Part shown: positions 52,951 through 64,000 of the stretch, piece after piece
Numbering within the stretch: the first letter of the stretch is position 1
Layout: each line of letters opens with the position of its first letter
From: Rhynchonema sp. JSB1_4
Lineage: Eukaryota > Nematoda > Chromadorea > Monhysterida > Xyalidae
Reading direction: 5' to 3'
NCBI GenBank assembly: GCA_030248065.1
Contig: JASAMV010006793.1
Coordinates: 1 to 64,000 of the forward strand
DNA: 64,000 nucleotides
The notes under the pieces: generated by a model
What the model was told of the DNA's origin: nothing
What the model saw: the letters and a program-made list of their open reading frames with translations, nothing else
Database searches by the model: none
Position numbers and translations under genes: made by a program

Positions 52951-55913
52951 CAATGGACGGTACAAGACCAAGGAGGTGTTGCTCGAAGGGAATGCGCATC
53001 CAATAAATTATTGTATTTCATTTTATTGTATAAGCATTACGGCCATGTGCGGACCTTTTTGGTCTATCAGCATCGGTTATTCTTACCTAGTATCGCGTCA
53101 TATTTCATACTTACCTACTTTATCATGTTTGTTTGATTCAGCGAGATTATCACGTATACATACAGTAGTTTTGTAGTTTTGTCATATTTGATACTGGTAT
53201 TTGTCATATGCGCAGCAGCTACTTTAGTCCGTTGAATCTTGACTTTAAGAAGCAGTCGATGTATGGCACGCTTTGCGTCGTTTGGTTCCACATCGATGTT
53301 TGCCAAATGTTGATGTCACTGGTCAGATCACTGTGTACCCAGGCATAATTACTGTACTGTACATGTATGTCAAAACTGTACTCGCACATATCATATACAC
53401 AACAGCTATGCACTTTAGTCCTTTGACTCTCGGTCTTATGGTCTCCGATTTGTTTTGTTAGTCCGTCATGATCGGATTCGCAAAGCGAATACGTTTTTCA
53501 GTAGTTATTTATTTGATCGGGTTTATACTGTATGTTCATCGAATTCGTTAAATTCCACGTTGAATGCGCGTGTGCGCATTAACACCTACTTTAGACACAT
53601 CCGCATGTATGGCACAATTTTGCGTCGTCTGGTTCCACATCAATTTGTTGTTGTTCCGTTTTCAAGTGATAGTCCAGTTCTCGTCAAGTTGAAAGAAAAT
53701 GTTTTGATTGTTCTTTGGCTTGATAATCGGTTTGGCAGGCAAGCAAATGATCAATTTCGCATGATATACCTGATGAGCTTCTTAGCAGGTGCTACGATTT
53801 CGGCTTGATCAGTTTGCAGAAATGTGGCAAATCGTGTCAAAGCCCCTCTGCAAGTTGTGGAATCAGAGTAAAGGAAGTAATGAAGTTGATTTCATCTTGT
53901 TGAATGGAAAAGTCAGTCACCAAAGTTTGTCAGGGTGCGAAGCATTGAACCCACGACATTTCGCCTTTGTCACACCTCAAATCAGGATATCAACGCACTG
54001 TCAAAACTTGATCACACGATTCGACCAATAGAATCAATTTATATTCGTGACATTATCGGTGGGTAGCAATTTAGCGGATAATCAGCGGAAAATAAATCTT
54101 GATAGTGTAGCATTATCAGAAGAAATATCAGGCTGCGCTTGTTTTTTTTAACTCATTACAGCTTCGATAGCGATCAGCGAAGTGTTGTCAGCCAGCAATA
54201 TTGGTTTTCAATGTGCAATTTTGATCGATTATTTGAGGAAGTTTCAAATTGTTCATTATTGATTCGATTTGGAGTCTCGTGTCTCTCGCAATAGATGGCC
54301 GCATGCCAATGACGCTCACGAGAACGGTGTTCACAACGCCACCTGTACATATACGTTACTTGTGAAACATCACTGAGAATGCACCATCAGAGTTAAAAAG
54401 ACCGTCAAACCAATTTACCAAGCAAGGACCGCAATAATCACCAAAATCACCATCAATGGAAAGTCGTCTCGATCGGCGCGTTCATACTGGCAATGTTGCG
54501 GGCCTGAAAAAATAATAAGATTTTATTGTCATGTGCTCCAGACAAATGTTGTTGCTTATGTTGCCTCCCGAGTGGTACCAGTCGAAACGTTGTTTGTGCT
54601 GACCCTGAGTGTAAGCCGCTGTGGCGAGTGCCCTCTTTATTGTTCACCCAACATGCGAAAAAGTAAGCGATGATGTTGCGCTGAGACGCAGCCATACTGA
54701 AACCAAACAAATTTCGGTCTTCGATTCACTTTCAAGTGGGATCAAGTACAGAGCAGATTTGGCGTCACCATAGATGCGGATTGTTGCGCACAACACACCA
54801 ACGTATTCAAAATGCGGTGTTCTTTGTATATATAACTGACCAGATGGTTTTTGAACATTCGATCGAATTTGGTGCACGAGATGCCCTTGAGTTCGTGAAG
54901 TCGTATCTTATGGTGACGCGTGGTCGTCACTTTATACATAGCTACATATACATACAGTATATCTAGAAAAGTTATCCTGATGGTGCCGTTATAAACTTTG
55001 GTATTCGGATCCAATTGCGGGAAACCCTAGTGCAGTTGCTCATCAGGGAGCGGGAAAACATAGATAGATTCACTGAAGCCCTTTTTAGTCTAGCCCCAAC
55101 GTCGTTCATTTTATCGTCTGCGAGCTATGTATATGTGTATACTTCTACGCACGTCGAAACCGGCGCATCACTAAATTTCTTGACATGTCCGAAATGCCAA
55201 TATCCTAAATAACCAAGGCACATCCGATACGATCACCTGGTCTAATCGCGCTTGAAAAACCGCCTGTATGAACAACCTTGTGTGTCGCCTTTAAAAAATG
55301 CGTCAGTAATGCCTGATGGTCAAAAGTGATGCTGCGACGCGCAGCCACGGTGCACTGCAGGCCCGGTTAAGAATATTTGGTACTGTAGGCACCGTTGTTG
55401 TCATCGAATGACTCACGCACAGGGTCAGGGTGGGAAAGGGGGGCCATGGGTCATCTTGATCAAGGTTTTCAAAGGATTGGACGTGAAAGATGAATGATGA
55501 GATTTTTTTAATTTACTGCAGTTATTCTAGCTTGAAGCAACTCCCCAGGCCGGGAAGTGGGTAACTGGGTGAACGCAACACAGGTTCGTACGAAACAAGG
55601 CCACAGCAAAGCTGAAGCATGAAACAAAAGAATTTTTCCCATTCGAAATTATAGCTTGATATGGGGATACTCCGCACAATATCCAGGCATGGAGTTCTAT
55701 ACCAATATCCGTACCTGACGACGAGCTTCCCAAACAAACAACAGAGAGGTGACAATGCAATTCACTTTCAAACTGCAATTGTTTTGTCAAACACATGTTG
55801 TACAAGTTATATGTACATATGTTTAGCGAGTTCTTCATCGTTTCCCTATGCAGTTCAAGTCCCAGTTCTTAGCGTGTGTACAGTTGGAGTTCAGTTCAGT
55901 CATCTGCCAGAAC
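52951..55913. other. Unidentified AT-rich ORF fragments, second block
   Basis: Protein-like frames lie at 53455-53808, 53789-54031, 54736-54966 and 55015-55212 (+). The words around CTACTTTAG, ATGTATGGCAC and GTTCCACATC occur twice (53217-53310 and 53590-53655), the first copy out of frame, so this looks like a tandemly duplicated and decayed coding sequence. A dispersed motif copy ends the block at 55207-55240. Confidence 0.3.
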
Positions 55914-56611
55914 CAGGGTTGGATTAAAAAATTTTATTGTCGACCTTTTTTACTTTTTAAATTATTTTAAAAAATCACTTTTTTTATTCCGGACCACCAA
56001 ACAATGAAATTGCTGAAATCATGTTTGTTAGGTATGTTTTGAGGGACACAAAAGTGAACTTTTCCACTGACTTGCACGTTTACGTCGATCAGCTGCGATC
56101 TAATCCCTTTGGTCATGACTTTGAGAACCTCGAAGGTACCTCTGTGGGTATATATAACAAAGGGAAGGCCAACCTTCTGTTTGTGAATTTGGGGATAAAT
56201 TTAAAGAGAGATAAAGACTTACACCATACTCATTTTGTGTCACAACAGCAACAAATGACTAATCCACGACCACTGCAAACAGGGGAGCAACGTGGAGTCT
56301 GTCGATAGCTTACGGCACGCTCAACAACTGTACAGTATACGGTATGGGGTGTCCTGTACTATACATGCAGCGGTTGTTGGGATGTCTGGCAACTGATGAG
56401 TCCATTACAACATCATTTTAAACTGAAATAAAAGAGCCGCAGGCGATTTTTGAGAACAATTAAAAATTATATAAAAACATGCTTCTTTATCTTGAAAAAT
56501 GGGAAATGAACAAAAAAAAGTGGACTTCCGTTTAAAAATTTCAAAATAAAAAAGTAACAAACTTTTTAAAAAAATTTACAAAAATGATTTTATTTTTTTA
56601 ATCCAACCCTG
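55914..56611. mobile_element. hAT-like element, CAGGGTTGG family
   Basis: It runs from CAGGGTTGGATTAAAAAATT to TTTTTTAATCCAACCCTG. The flanks GCCAGAAC and GTCCGAAC match at 6 of 8 bases. The interior is AT-rich and holds one 95-codon frame (56021-56308) of no known family. Confidence 0.65.
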
Positions 56612-56969
56612 GTCCGAACCAGTCCTCTGTTGGACTTGCCACGCCGTTGTCGACCTTTCAATAACACTGAAGGCGCTTGAATTAGGACAGTTTTTGACAC
56701 ATGGAGACCCTCTTCGAATTATTCATTGCATGATCGCATCAACACAATACTTTATCCGTATCTATGACACACGATACAGCTGGTACGTCATGCTTCATAA
56801 TTCGTCCATGTGCACACACATGACTCCAATTACATATTTACACATATTTGAAGCAAAGCGAAGCGAAGCTTGTTTTGCTTTGTGTTTTACTCGGAGCGGC
56901 TGACCTGTCGGACACCAGTTAGCAAGTTATAAAACCAACGCTGACAGATAAAGTCAAGAACTTAGTGCA
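56612..56969. other. Upstream region of the lectin gene
   Basis: No exon is supported. The promoter and 5' untranslated region of the lectin gene should lie here, but I cannot place a start site. Confidence 0.4.
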
Positions 56970-59089
56970 ATGCGTTTCATCTGTGGGCCACACGCAAGCA
57001 GTAACATGCTTCCTGTAGTCTTAACGGCCGTAGTATCGGTAATAACGCTGTTGTGGAGCTCGCCACTTTGTCATGCAGGTGCATCGACCTACGCAGGTTG
57101 GTCTTGTCCTGTGATTTCTTTGCTTTTCGACACTCGCACAACTTTTCGCCAGCGCGAAAATTCTAGCGGACCCATTGAGGCCAGTGGGACCTAGGCTCCC
57201 CTTTGGTCAAAGTGGTCCCTGAGGAGGACACTTTGCATTCTAATGCACGTCAAAGGTCTAAAAATCGCGGGCCTGACGCATCAGATACACCACTCCCAAT
57301 TCCGTGAATCGCACGTGCAAAAAGTGCAAAATCTTTGCGCGCTACGTGCGCATGCTCATATTTTCAATGGCATTTGCTTAAAATCGTTCATTTAGGCCGC
57401 TCTCTGACAAACGCGAAAAGCGAAAAGTTCAGGCTGTTCAGCACAACAGCAACTCCTTAAAGGGGGCCTGCCGCTATTGTTTTTTGGGTTTTGGACCTCG
57501 GTTTTTTTATATTAATCGTTAGTTGGCACTGAGATGAAGAACATTAACCTTCAAGAACTGCACCAAACTGACGTTTACCCACCGAAATCGATCCACCAAC
57601 ATGGCCGCATGCACGGGAACAAACTATCCCAATATTGATGCACTATGTGTGCATGGAAATCAGGATTTCCAAAGCAAAATTCAAATCACAGAGGTGTGGT
57701 ATAGGCGGCGCGTTACGGTAGTTTGCCAAAACATTTGTTATTTACAAAAGAGCTAATCTTTTATCGGGCTACCGTAACCCGCCGCCTATTTCGCGCCCCA
57801 GTGATTTTGAATTTCTCTTGTCATTCCTGATCATCATGTGCAAATGTGCGTCAATATCGGACAGTTTTGTTCCCGATAGACCATCTTGGCGGATCGATTT
57901 CGGTGGGTAACCGCCATTTTGGTGAAGTTCGTCAAAACTAATGTTCTTGATCTCGATGCCAACAAACGATATAAGTGAAAAAACCGAGGTCGAAAACCAA
58001 AAAAACAATAGCGGCGGGGCCGCTTTACCCACGGGCCAAAACCGCAGTGATGCCCAAACAAAATGTTTCAGAGGCTGTTTGGCGTGCGCTGTGGATGATG
58101 ACTACGCTGAAAAACTTTTCGCTTTTCTCGTTTGTCAGAGAGCGGCCTTATATTCTTGAACGATTTTTGAAAAATCGAACATGCACTGGATAAAAATGAC
58201 TTTTTGGATTTACCCCCGCCTCCTTGGCTGGATTCGCCACTGATTCTGACTGGCACTGTATCAATGACCACTATACTTTCATCCAGCATTAAACACGACA
58301 TGGTATACAGTACATATGTGTCACAAGACAGTGTTGTGTGAATGCCACACCAACCACACAAACAGGCAACTTTTGCCGTTAAATCATGTCGTCAAATAAG
58401 TCGTCGAACAAGCAACAATACATGAGCCCCAAATGAGCGCGAAAATAATACGTACATGTGATTTGACGACAAAATGTGGCGACATATGATTTGACGACAT
58501 TACTATAAGCCCACAAACACACTACTGTTGTGTATAATTTGCAGAGTTTGTGAGCAACTGCGATGATTCTCTGCCGTGGACAACGCGCGCCGGCATGATC
58601 GGCACACGCTGCTACACCTACAACGACACGTACCAGAGTTATGATGAGGCGCGTGCCCTGTGCACGAAGCAGACTGTGCGCGATGCATTATCCAACGCGG
58701 GAACGCTGTTTGTCGCCAGCAATCTCACATTGAATAACGAAGTGATCACCCTACTGGTTTGCCACTTCGCTTGACATTGGTTATAATTGTGATTCGATTG
58801 ATGATATCTTTCGATATCACACAGAATCTGCCGGCGGATGAATATTATTATACTGCTGGTCGACAGCTGGACACAAGTGATGAACCGTCAGGTGGCTGGT
58901 TCTGGTACGACAATGTCACCACTCCTGCTACATCGTTCGATGGCACCGAACCGTGGGCATATGGAATGCCAGATGATAATCCGGCTGGATGCGATTGTGC
59001 ACAAATGACCACCGACAGTGTTTGGGGTGTTGGAAATCTGATCGATTATTTCTGCACGGACACCAATTATGTCATCTGCCAATACGATC
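56970..59089 (+). CDS. Secreted C-type lectin-like domain protein
   Basis: Three phase-compatible exons: 56970-57096, 58545-58756 and 58825-59089. The product starts with a signal peptide (hydrophobic MLPVVLTAVVSVITLLW, about residues 13-29). A C-type lectin-like domain follows. Its parts are a Cys near the start with MIGTRCYTYNDTYQSYDEA, the helix region ending ARALC, then WFWYDNVTTPATSFDGTEPW, MPDDNPAGCDC and DYFCTDTNYVICQY. The paired cysteines and the Trp/Gly pattern fit the fold. The calcium-site motifs EPN/QPD and WND are not obvious, so sugar binding is uncertain. The donor at 57078 is an alternative end for exon 1. Exon 3 ends in phase 1 with a good GTAAGT donor, so more exons follow. 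Intron 1 holds a TTAA-type element and intron 3 a GC-rich fold-back. Confidence 0.75.
57461..58024. mobile_element. TTAA-type fold-back element in lectin intron 1
   Basis: The ends AGGGGGCCTGCCGCTATTG and CAATAGCGGCGGGGCCGCT are inverted. The flanks are TTAA (left) and TTAC or TTTA (right), one base from a duplication. The GGCC-GCC-CTATTG core is shared with the 35547-36192 element, so they are related families. Confidence 0.65.
58383..58495. repeat. GTCGTCAAA-type repeat, copy 2
   Basis: It contains CATGAGCCCCAAATGAGCGC between inverted GTCGTCAAAT and ATTTGACGAC words. It is homologous to 44391-44520. Confidence 0.6.
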
Positions 59090-59153
59090 GTAAGTGGCGC
59101 GATTATTCTTGCATGCTATCGTTCACGGCTGAATTTGAAGGCAAAAATTCATA

Positions 59154-59621
59154 CCGGAGTTTTCCACTTAAAGCCCCGGGGGCTCTATGCGGAAATTGGT
59201 GGAAAATGGACCCTCCGACCAGAAAGAAAAAATCCAATTAGAGCCCACGGGGGCTTTAAGTGGAAACGTTTCCACTTACATCCCTCGGGGGCTTTAAGTG
59301 GAAAACTGGGTGTTTTCATCGTTGTCAGTAGGGACACTTTAGGCCAGCATTTTGACATTCTGATACCATATTTCAACCTGATTGTGAGGATCTTCATCTA
59401 AACGTGGCAAAACGTTGGTAAAACAACAGAAAAGTGCGGTATTTTGGTCATTCTTACACTAGTTTGAACTATTTTGGCAAGTTTACTATTCGATGTAAAA
59501 TCAATGGTCCGTAAAAAAATAAATCCAATTAGAGCCCCCGGGGGCTTTAAGTGGAAAATTTTCCACTTAGAGCCCCCGAGGGCTCTATTCGGGGGGGGGG
59601 GCGTGTAGTGGAAAACTCCGG
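59154..59621. mobile_element. TA-flanked fold-back element of CCCCGGGGG repeats
   Basis: The ends CCGGAGTTTTCCACT and AGTGGAAAACTCCGG are inverted, with TA outside on both sides. TTTTCCACTT and AGCCCCCGGGGGCT words repeat near each end. It lies downstream of the lectin domain exon. Confidence 0.65.
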
Positions 59622-59766
59622 TAATTAAACGACACTCACCGATTTCGATGAAACTTTTTTGTCCACTTTATTTGGTGCGCTCAGATTCAAATTCGTTGGT
59701 CCAGCCTCTTAGGACGCGCACGAAGCCTCATAGCAAGTTAGCGAGGGTATTTCCATTTCTATTCAG

Positions 59767-60360
59767 GAACACGAAGAGACAGCAAGCGACACGGTTGACC
59801 CCGGCGAAACGAAAGACGATTTTGAGTATCAACTCAAGCTGCAGGAGGTGGAAAAGAAACGCGCTGCCTCCGTGAAACACTTGGTTTGGTTCTCGTCACG
59901 GTCGCCTTTCTACGAACATCCGATCTGTTTGTTTATGCATTTGCCGGTGCACCAGGCAGGACCAGGGCATCTTCTGTAACGGCTGTTTTTTATCATAAAG
60001 CGTTTTTGAACACTGACGAGATATCAACTCCTGGGGATGCTATGATAGGACTCACAACATGGTCGGATATTTTAGTAGAATATGCCATGCTGGCGGACGA
60101 AAAAAACGTTTGTTTTCCGAATGCTTTTCCACATGTCTTTCAAGGGTATTCTTTATTGTTTTTATGTGTATTTTCCCAAAGAGATTGTGAAGTACTCGAG
60201 TGTGGTTGGCGGCAAAAGAGGGAAAACACGTTGAACCGGAAAAAACAAATGCTGACATCACGATTTTTTTCAGTCGATTCGGAATAATAGCAACGAAATT
60301 GACAACGAACGCGAGAAGTTTTTAATTCTCAATTTTGTCACTGGACTGGAATTCGTATAG
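59767..60360 (+). CDS. Possible 3' coding exons after the lectin domain (coiled-coil-like)
   Basis: Two phase-0 exons, 59767-59871 and 60274-60360, join to a charged, helix-prone segment (for example FEYQLKLQEVEKKRAAS, then NSNEIDNEREKFLIL) and a stop at 60358-60360. The acceptors CTATTCAG and TTTTTTCAG are good. The lectin exon ends in phase 1 and these start in phase 0, so one more exon must intervene if they belong to one gene. A 14-base exon at 59685-59698 would fit but is speculative. They may also be a separate gene. Confidence 0.35.
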
Positions 60361-60739
60361 GTCGATCATGGTGAAACATCAGCCCTTCGGGTCGGGCGCC
60401 ACAGGGTGGAACAGCACGTTCTATACTTTCAACAAACGCGAACGGCGCTCTGCCAGACAAAAGGAAATTTATGAACACGCCATGAAGCTGCACCTCACTC
60501 ATCACGGAACAAGTCAAATTTGTGAACACAGAAAAAGTAATGCGATGAACCCAGGCATGCAAATCTGCGGTGTGCATTGTTGCATCCAACATTTTACAAT
60601 TCAAAAATTTACAAATTGGATCTGATTAGTGTCTGGGTACATAGTAACGCTACTTTTGTGACATGAACACGGAATAAGAGCATTATAAGAGAAAAATTAT
60701 GCGGTTTGCTTTTGTTCACTTTGACCAGTTGTGCTTTCT
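60361..60739. other. Intergenic stretch between convergent genes
   Basis: Lies between a + strand stop at 60360 and the - strand stop of the Tat-SF1-like gene at 60740. Weak frames occur on both strands and none is supported. It contains one GTGAAACATCA motif at about 60370. Confidence 0.4.
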
Positions 60740-63700
60740 TCAATCCGGCCTTTTACCGTGCCGACCAGCATTATTGCTGTCATCTTCATCTTCGCTACTT
60801 GAGGAACCTGCAAAGCTTACCGGAAGGTTGTGCATTTATCCGCGGGACCAGACAGCATTCAATCAATGGCATCTTACAACAAAGATTCGAACGCACCCAT
60901 GTTATTCTAGAATCATCCTAGACTTTTAATAATTTTTATTCTACTATTTAGGTCAATTCACCGTTTCACAATTTCGTTTAGCACGGGCGCGGTCAAAATG
61001 ATGCAAAAATCAGAACAGCTCGAAACCTTTTTTCAAGACCAGTTATATCATGATCCAATAAGGCAAAACGGCATGAAAACACAGAGGAGCGCCCCACACA
61101 CAGACGAAAATCTAACCTTCGAGAAACTTCCGCCAGCTTTCTTCCCTGATCTGACTGTCCTGTTTGGCTTTATCATTTTATTCGTGCGCCCGTCCCACTG
61201 CACCGCAGTCAGTTGACGTTGACGCAACACTCTGAAAATGAATGGGGAAGGGTCCGGTATACGCTCGTTATGGAGTGACACGCTATAGTTGGTCAGGTAG
61301 ATCCAGATGGCGAGCCAGGGGTTCAGGCCACCAGCTATGTACCAACCTAGCAAATAGCCAAGCACTTTTGCGACAAAACAGGCCTTCACAATTTTGGGGA
61401 TTAAAACAAAATTACCTGTAGTTCATCATAGTGATACAATCATCGGCCTCTTCTGGTGTTGTATACCCTGTGGCTACGCCCGGGATTGGATAGGTGTGGA
61501 AAATTCCGATTTTCAAAGTACCGAGAATGCCAAATAAGTACCCTGGGCGCCTGGGGGCTATGTGTTTGGGATACACTTCGGATTTGAGATCTTAAAAAAA
61601 CATAATTTCCCAGATAAGCCCCACATAAGCATACGAAACATCACTGAAAATCTTTTCGGAATTTTTGTCGGGCACTTTCGGAAAATCACCCGCAATATCC
61701 CACTGGGAATATTCGGGGGGGGGGGCTTACTTGGCATTCACCGGTATCACTCAATAAACGTGGTATATGCGGTGCCATATTTGCCAGGCTTACGACGGCT
61801 GCCCTCAAGGCACTCAAGTCCGCACACCATTCAATAAAAATTTCAAATCAGTCAAAACCCTGCCGCCAAAAGTTTTTTGGTTGAGTGACAAAACTTACAT
61901 CATAAACCACCACTTTCTTCACGGCGCCGTATTTGGCACATTCAGTCTTTAGCAGTTCTTCTATGTCGATAATTAACGCCGCGTTTTGCTGAAAAACTGC
62001 GATGAGGACCAAATTTAAGAAACAGAACAAAAAAGAAAACATACATCTAATTCCTGGACAGTGAACAAGTTTGAAATGACCACCGTTGCTTCGTGTTTAC
62101 CCCGTTCACCTCGCTGTTTCTCTGGGCGCCAATCGAATAATCTGAAAAGGAATATAGTAATCACAAACCGCCCTGGTTGTGATCGCTAAAATCCACAATG
62201 TGCTACATATCGTGTCGCTACTATTTTGAACCGGTGTTTCATTTCGTTTTGTTTGCTCGGTGTTTTTGGAATTTATGAATCCAAAAGTAGGTGCCCCACG
62301 CACCGCACCCCTTTTGTATGTTCCTTGAATTTCTGTTTCTGCTTCGCCGTTAACTTTTTGCCGCGTTTACTCTTGTCGAAATCGCCCTTCTGTTCGAATT
62401 TCGCCACCTGCACGCTGATTGGCTGACCCTTGCAGTCCATTCCGTCCAGGATTTGCAGCGCTAAATCCACTGACTCGCGCTGAGAGCGGGGTGAAACATT
62501 TATAGTTGAGATTACAGTCACTGCTATTCGTGAAACATTACTGCATCAGTTCACATGCCACGGTTCACAATGCAAACACGAGACAAGGCGTTCCAATAGT
62601 TCGCACAAAGCAAAATATGCCATGTTGAACAGATGACAGTACCTCTATCAATGTGCCGGCAAACAGCGGAGGATGTGGAACACTCGCGTCACTTTTATGG
62701 CCATAAAAACCCACTCTGTTGTCTCACAAGGCAGTTACTCAATCGCAATTATGCACAACCAACAGGCGCTTGCCAATTCAGTCCAACTGTCCAGCGCAAC
62801 GCACCTTCACATAACAGCACCGTCCGTCACCCTTATTCGTCCCGTCATCGGCCTTGTACAATTTCAACTTTTTCTTGCGCGACACCGGGTCCAGATCGAT
62901 AATGCCGCACTTGGATAGTAATTCCTGCGCAGAATTGACGTTTCGGAATGGTGAAACTTGTGCGAACAGGGGATTGAATGAGAAAGTGTTCTGGATTGGT
63001 GTGGAAAGTCCAACATCACGGTTTCGGACATATTGGTGCTTTACAAATGCTATGAATTTGCCAGTCATCTCTCCTTAAATCGGAGACCAAATTAGCCCAC
63101 GTGACCGCACTTAAAAACAAAATTGAAATAAATTTCACCTCAAATTCTTCGTCGGTGATCGAAGTTGGCAAATTCGAGATGTAAATGTTGCGATTGTGCT
63201 CTTCATCAAGTTGGAACCAGCCTGAAATTTAGAAAAAAAAACTTGCATCCGCTACATTGTGACACGAGATTCTAGAAAACATGTTTCGATGGTGGTTGAC
63301 GCAGTAGGCTCATTGAAAAAAAAACAAATACAACTAATGATTTTCAAATAACCCAATCCAACGTAAGCAACCAGCCAACAAATAGTATGACAGACTAGCA
63401 ACCCAACCGACCTTTATTCTTCTCCCTCTCGGCAGCAGCAGCCTTTCGTTCCTTCTTCTTCTGCTTGACGTAGTCCTTTCGTTCCTGAGGTGTCATCGCC
63501 GCCAGCTTCTCTCGCTCTTCCTTGTCTTTGTCTGGCACTTTTGATTCACCACCGGCAATCATCGGACCCTGTAGATTGAGAACAATGTGATTTTTGCAGA
63601 CCGACAATAATCATTACAATAAACAAGATACAAAAAATGATGACGACTACCTCATCTTCATCGCTCGATTTTTCGCCAGATCCAAACTCGACCGGTCGGG

Positions 63701-63943
63701 GAAGACTGGAAACAGACGCAGCCACCTGGAATTTGTTGGTGAAAACAACATGGTCAAATTAGAAATAGAGAAAAACAATGCCGCAAATCCGCAGCGCCAA
63801 TCCTGACCGTGGCATCGTCATGCTGTACGCCATACGACATTTGATATCGTGCAATAAAGTCATCGTCCACCACAGCTGTCCAGTCACTGCCCGACCACGT
63901 GTACTCTGTTTGGTCGCGTGGGTCGGTGAAATGTGTGGACAGG
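60740..63943 (-). CDS. HTATSF1: Tat-SF1 / HTATSF1-like splicing factor (5' end beyond the window)
   Basis: Tat-SF1 (yeast Cus2) binds SF3B1 in the U2 snRNP and has two RNA-recognition domains, the second a UHM. Exons in coding order (- strand): 63943-63808, 63725-63651, 63568-63412, 63221-63139, 62924-62805, 62479-62304, 62141-62045, 61988-61899, 61812-61794 (tentative 19-base exon), 61467-61416, 61231-61117, one unresolved exon, and 60807-60740. Phases close from the first to 61117. Recognition: DDDFIARYQMSYG before RRM1; NRNIYISNLPTSITDEEFE; LKLYKADDGTNKGDGRCCY; RESVDLALQILDGMDCKG; QVAKFEQKGDFDKSK; LFDWRPEKQRG; UHM parts ELLKTECAKYGAVKKVVVYD, TTPEEADDCITMMNY and RQLTAVQWDGR. The predicted C-terminal exon is acidic (SSSSEDEDD) as in the family. 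It is convergent with the lectin gene. Confidence 0.9.
61526..61737. mobile_element. GAATGCCAAG-ended MITE inside a Tat-SF1 intron
   Basis: The ends GAATGCCAAATAAG and CTTACTTGGCATTC are inverted, flanked by ACCGA and ACCGG. Long G tracts lie inside near the right end. A related end, GAATGCCAAGTAGGCCCCCC, is at about 43975. Confidence 0.6.
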
Positions 63944-64000
63944 CTGGAACCAAGTTTTATTGGGATGATGCGGTTATGATGTTATAAAGTAGGAGAACGT

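Noticed and set aside
60338..60604. Minus-strand frame as a further Tat-SF1 exon
   Set aside because: It lies beyond the predicted stop at 60740 and shows no similarity to the acidic Tat-SF1 tail.

Overview
The window is a piece of animal nuclear genome. It holds intron-rich protein genes with GT-AG introns, animal gene families (a PP2A B56 subunit, a Tat-SF1-like splicing factor and a C-type lectin), and very dense non-autonomous DNA transposons. Short exons (14-300 bases) sit in introns swollen by repeats. An invertebrate is most likely, but I cannot fix the phylum from sequence alone.

Layout. From 1 to 11 kb there is no supportable gene, only fold-back elements, a nested pair of TTA/TAA-flanked elements (4.35-5.22 kb), a hAT-like element (5.25-5.93 kb) and G/C-tract elements. 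From 11.21 to 18.07 kb on the + strand is a 17-exon PP2A B56 gene whose reading phases close throughout, and whose intron 16 grew through two hAT-like insertions. From 18.2 to 24.2 kb are minisatellite-bearing inverted-repeat elements, including one with a 65-bp satellite and a 199-bp higher-order unit. From 24.2 to 52.95 kb on the + strand I find a chain of about 23 phase-compatible exons. I read them as one large gene for an unidentified protein with two divergent RRM-like regions, its introns packed with transposons. Among those are a 2.5-kb Foldback-type element, a 1.4-kb LTR pair with identical LTRs, two TTAA-flanked elements and five or more MITE families. From 47 to 55 kb there are AT-rich ORF fragments that I cannot identify. 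From 56.97 to 59.09 kb on the + strand is a secreted C-type lectin-like gene, with possible 3' coding exons at 59.77-60.36 kb. From 60.74 to beyond 63.94 kb on the - strand is a Tat-SF1 (HTATSF1) orthologue, lacking its first exon(s) at the window edge.

The genes do not form a pathway. B56 directs PP2A to substrates, Tat-SF1 acts with U2 snRNP in splicing, and the RRM gene is presumably also RNA-related. The strongest novelty is the repeat biology. Several element families have boundaries readable to the base from target-site duplications (2, 3, 4, 5 and 8 bp classes). Two of them are also confirmed by paralogous empty sites inside the window, so a relative order of insertion can be read.
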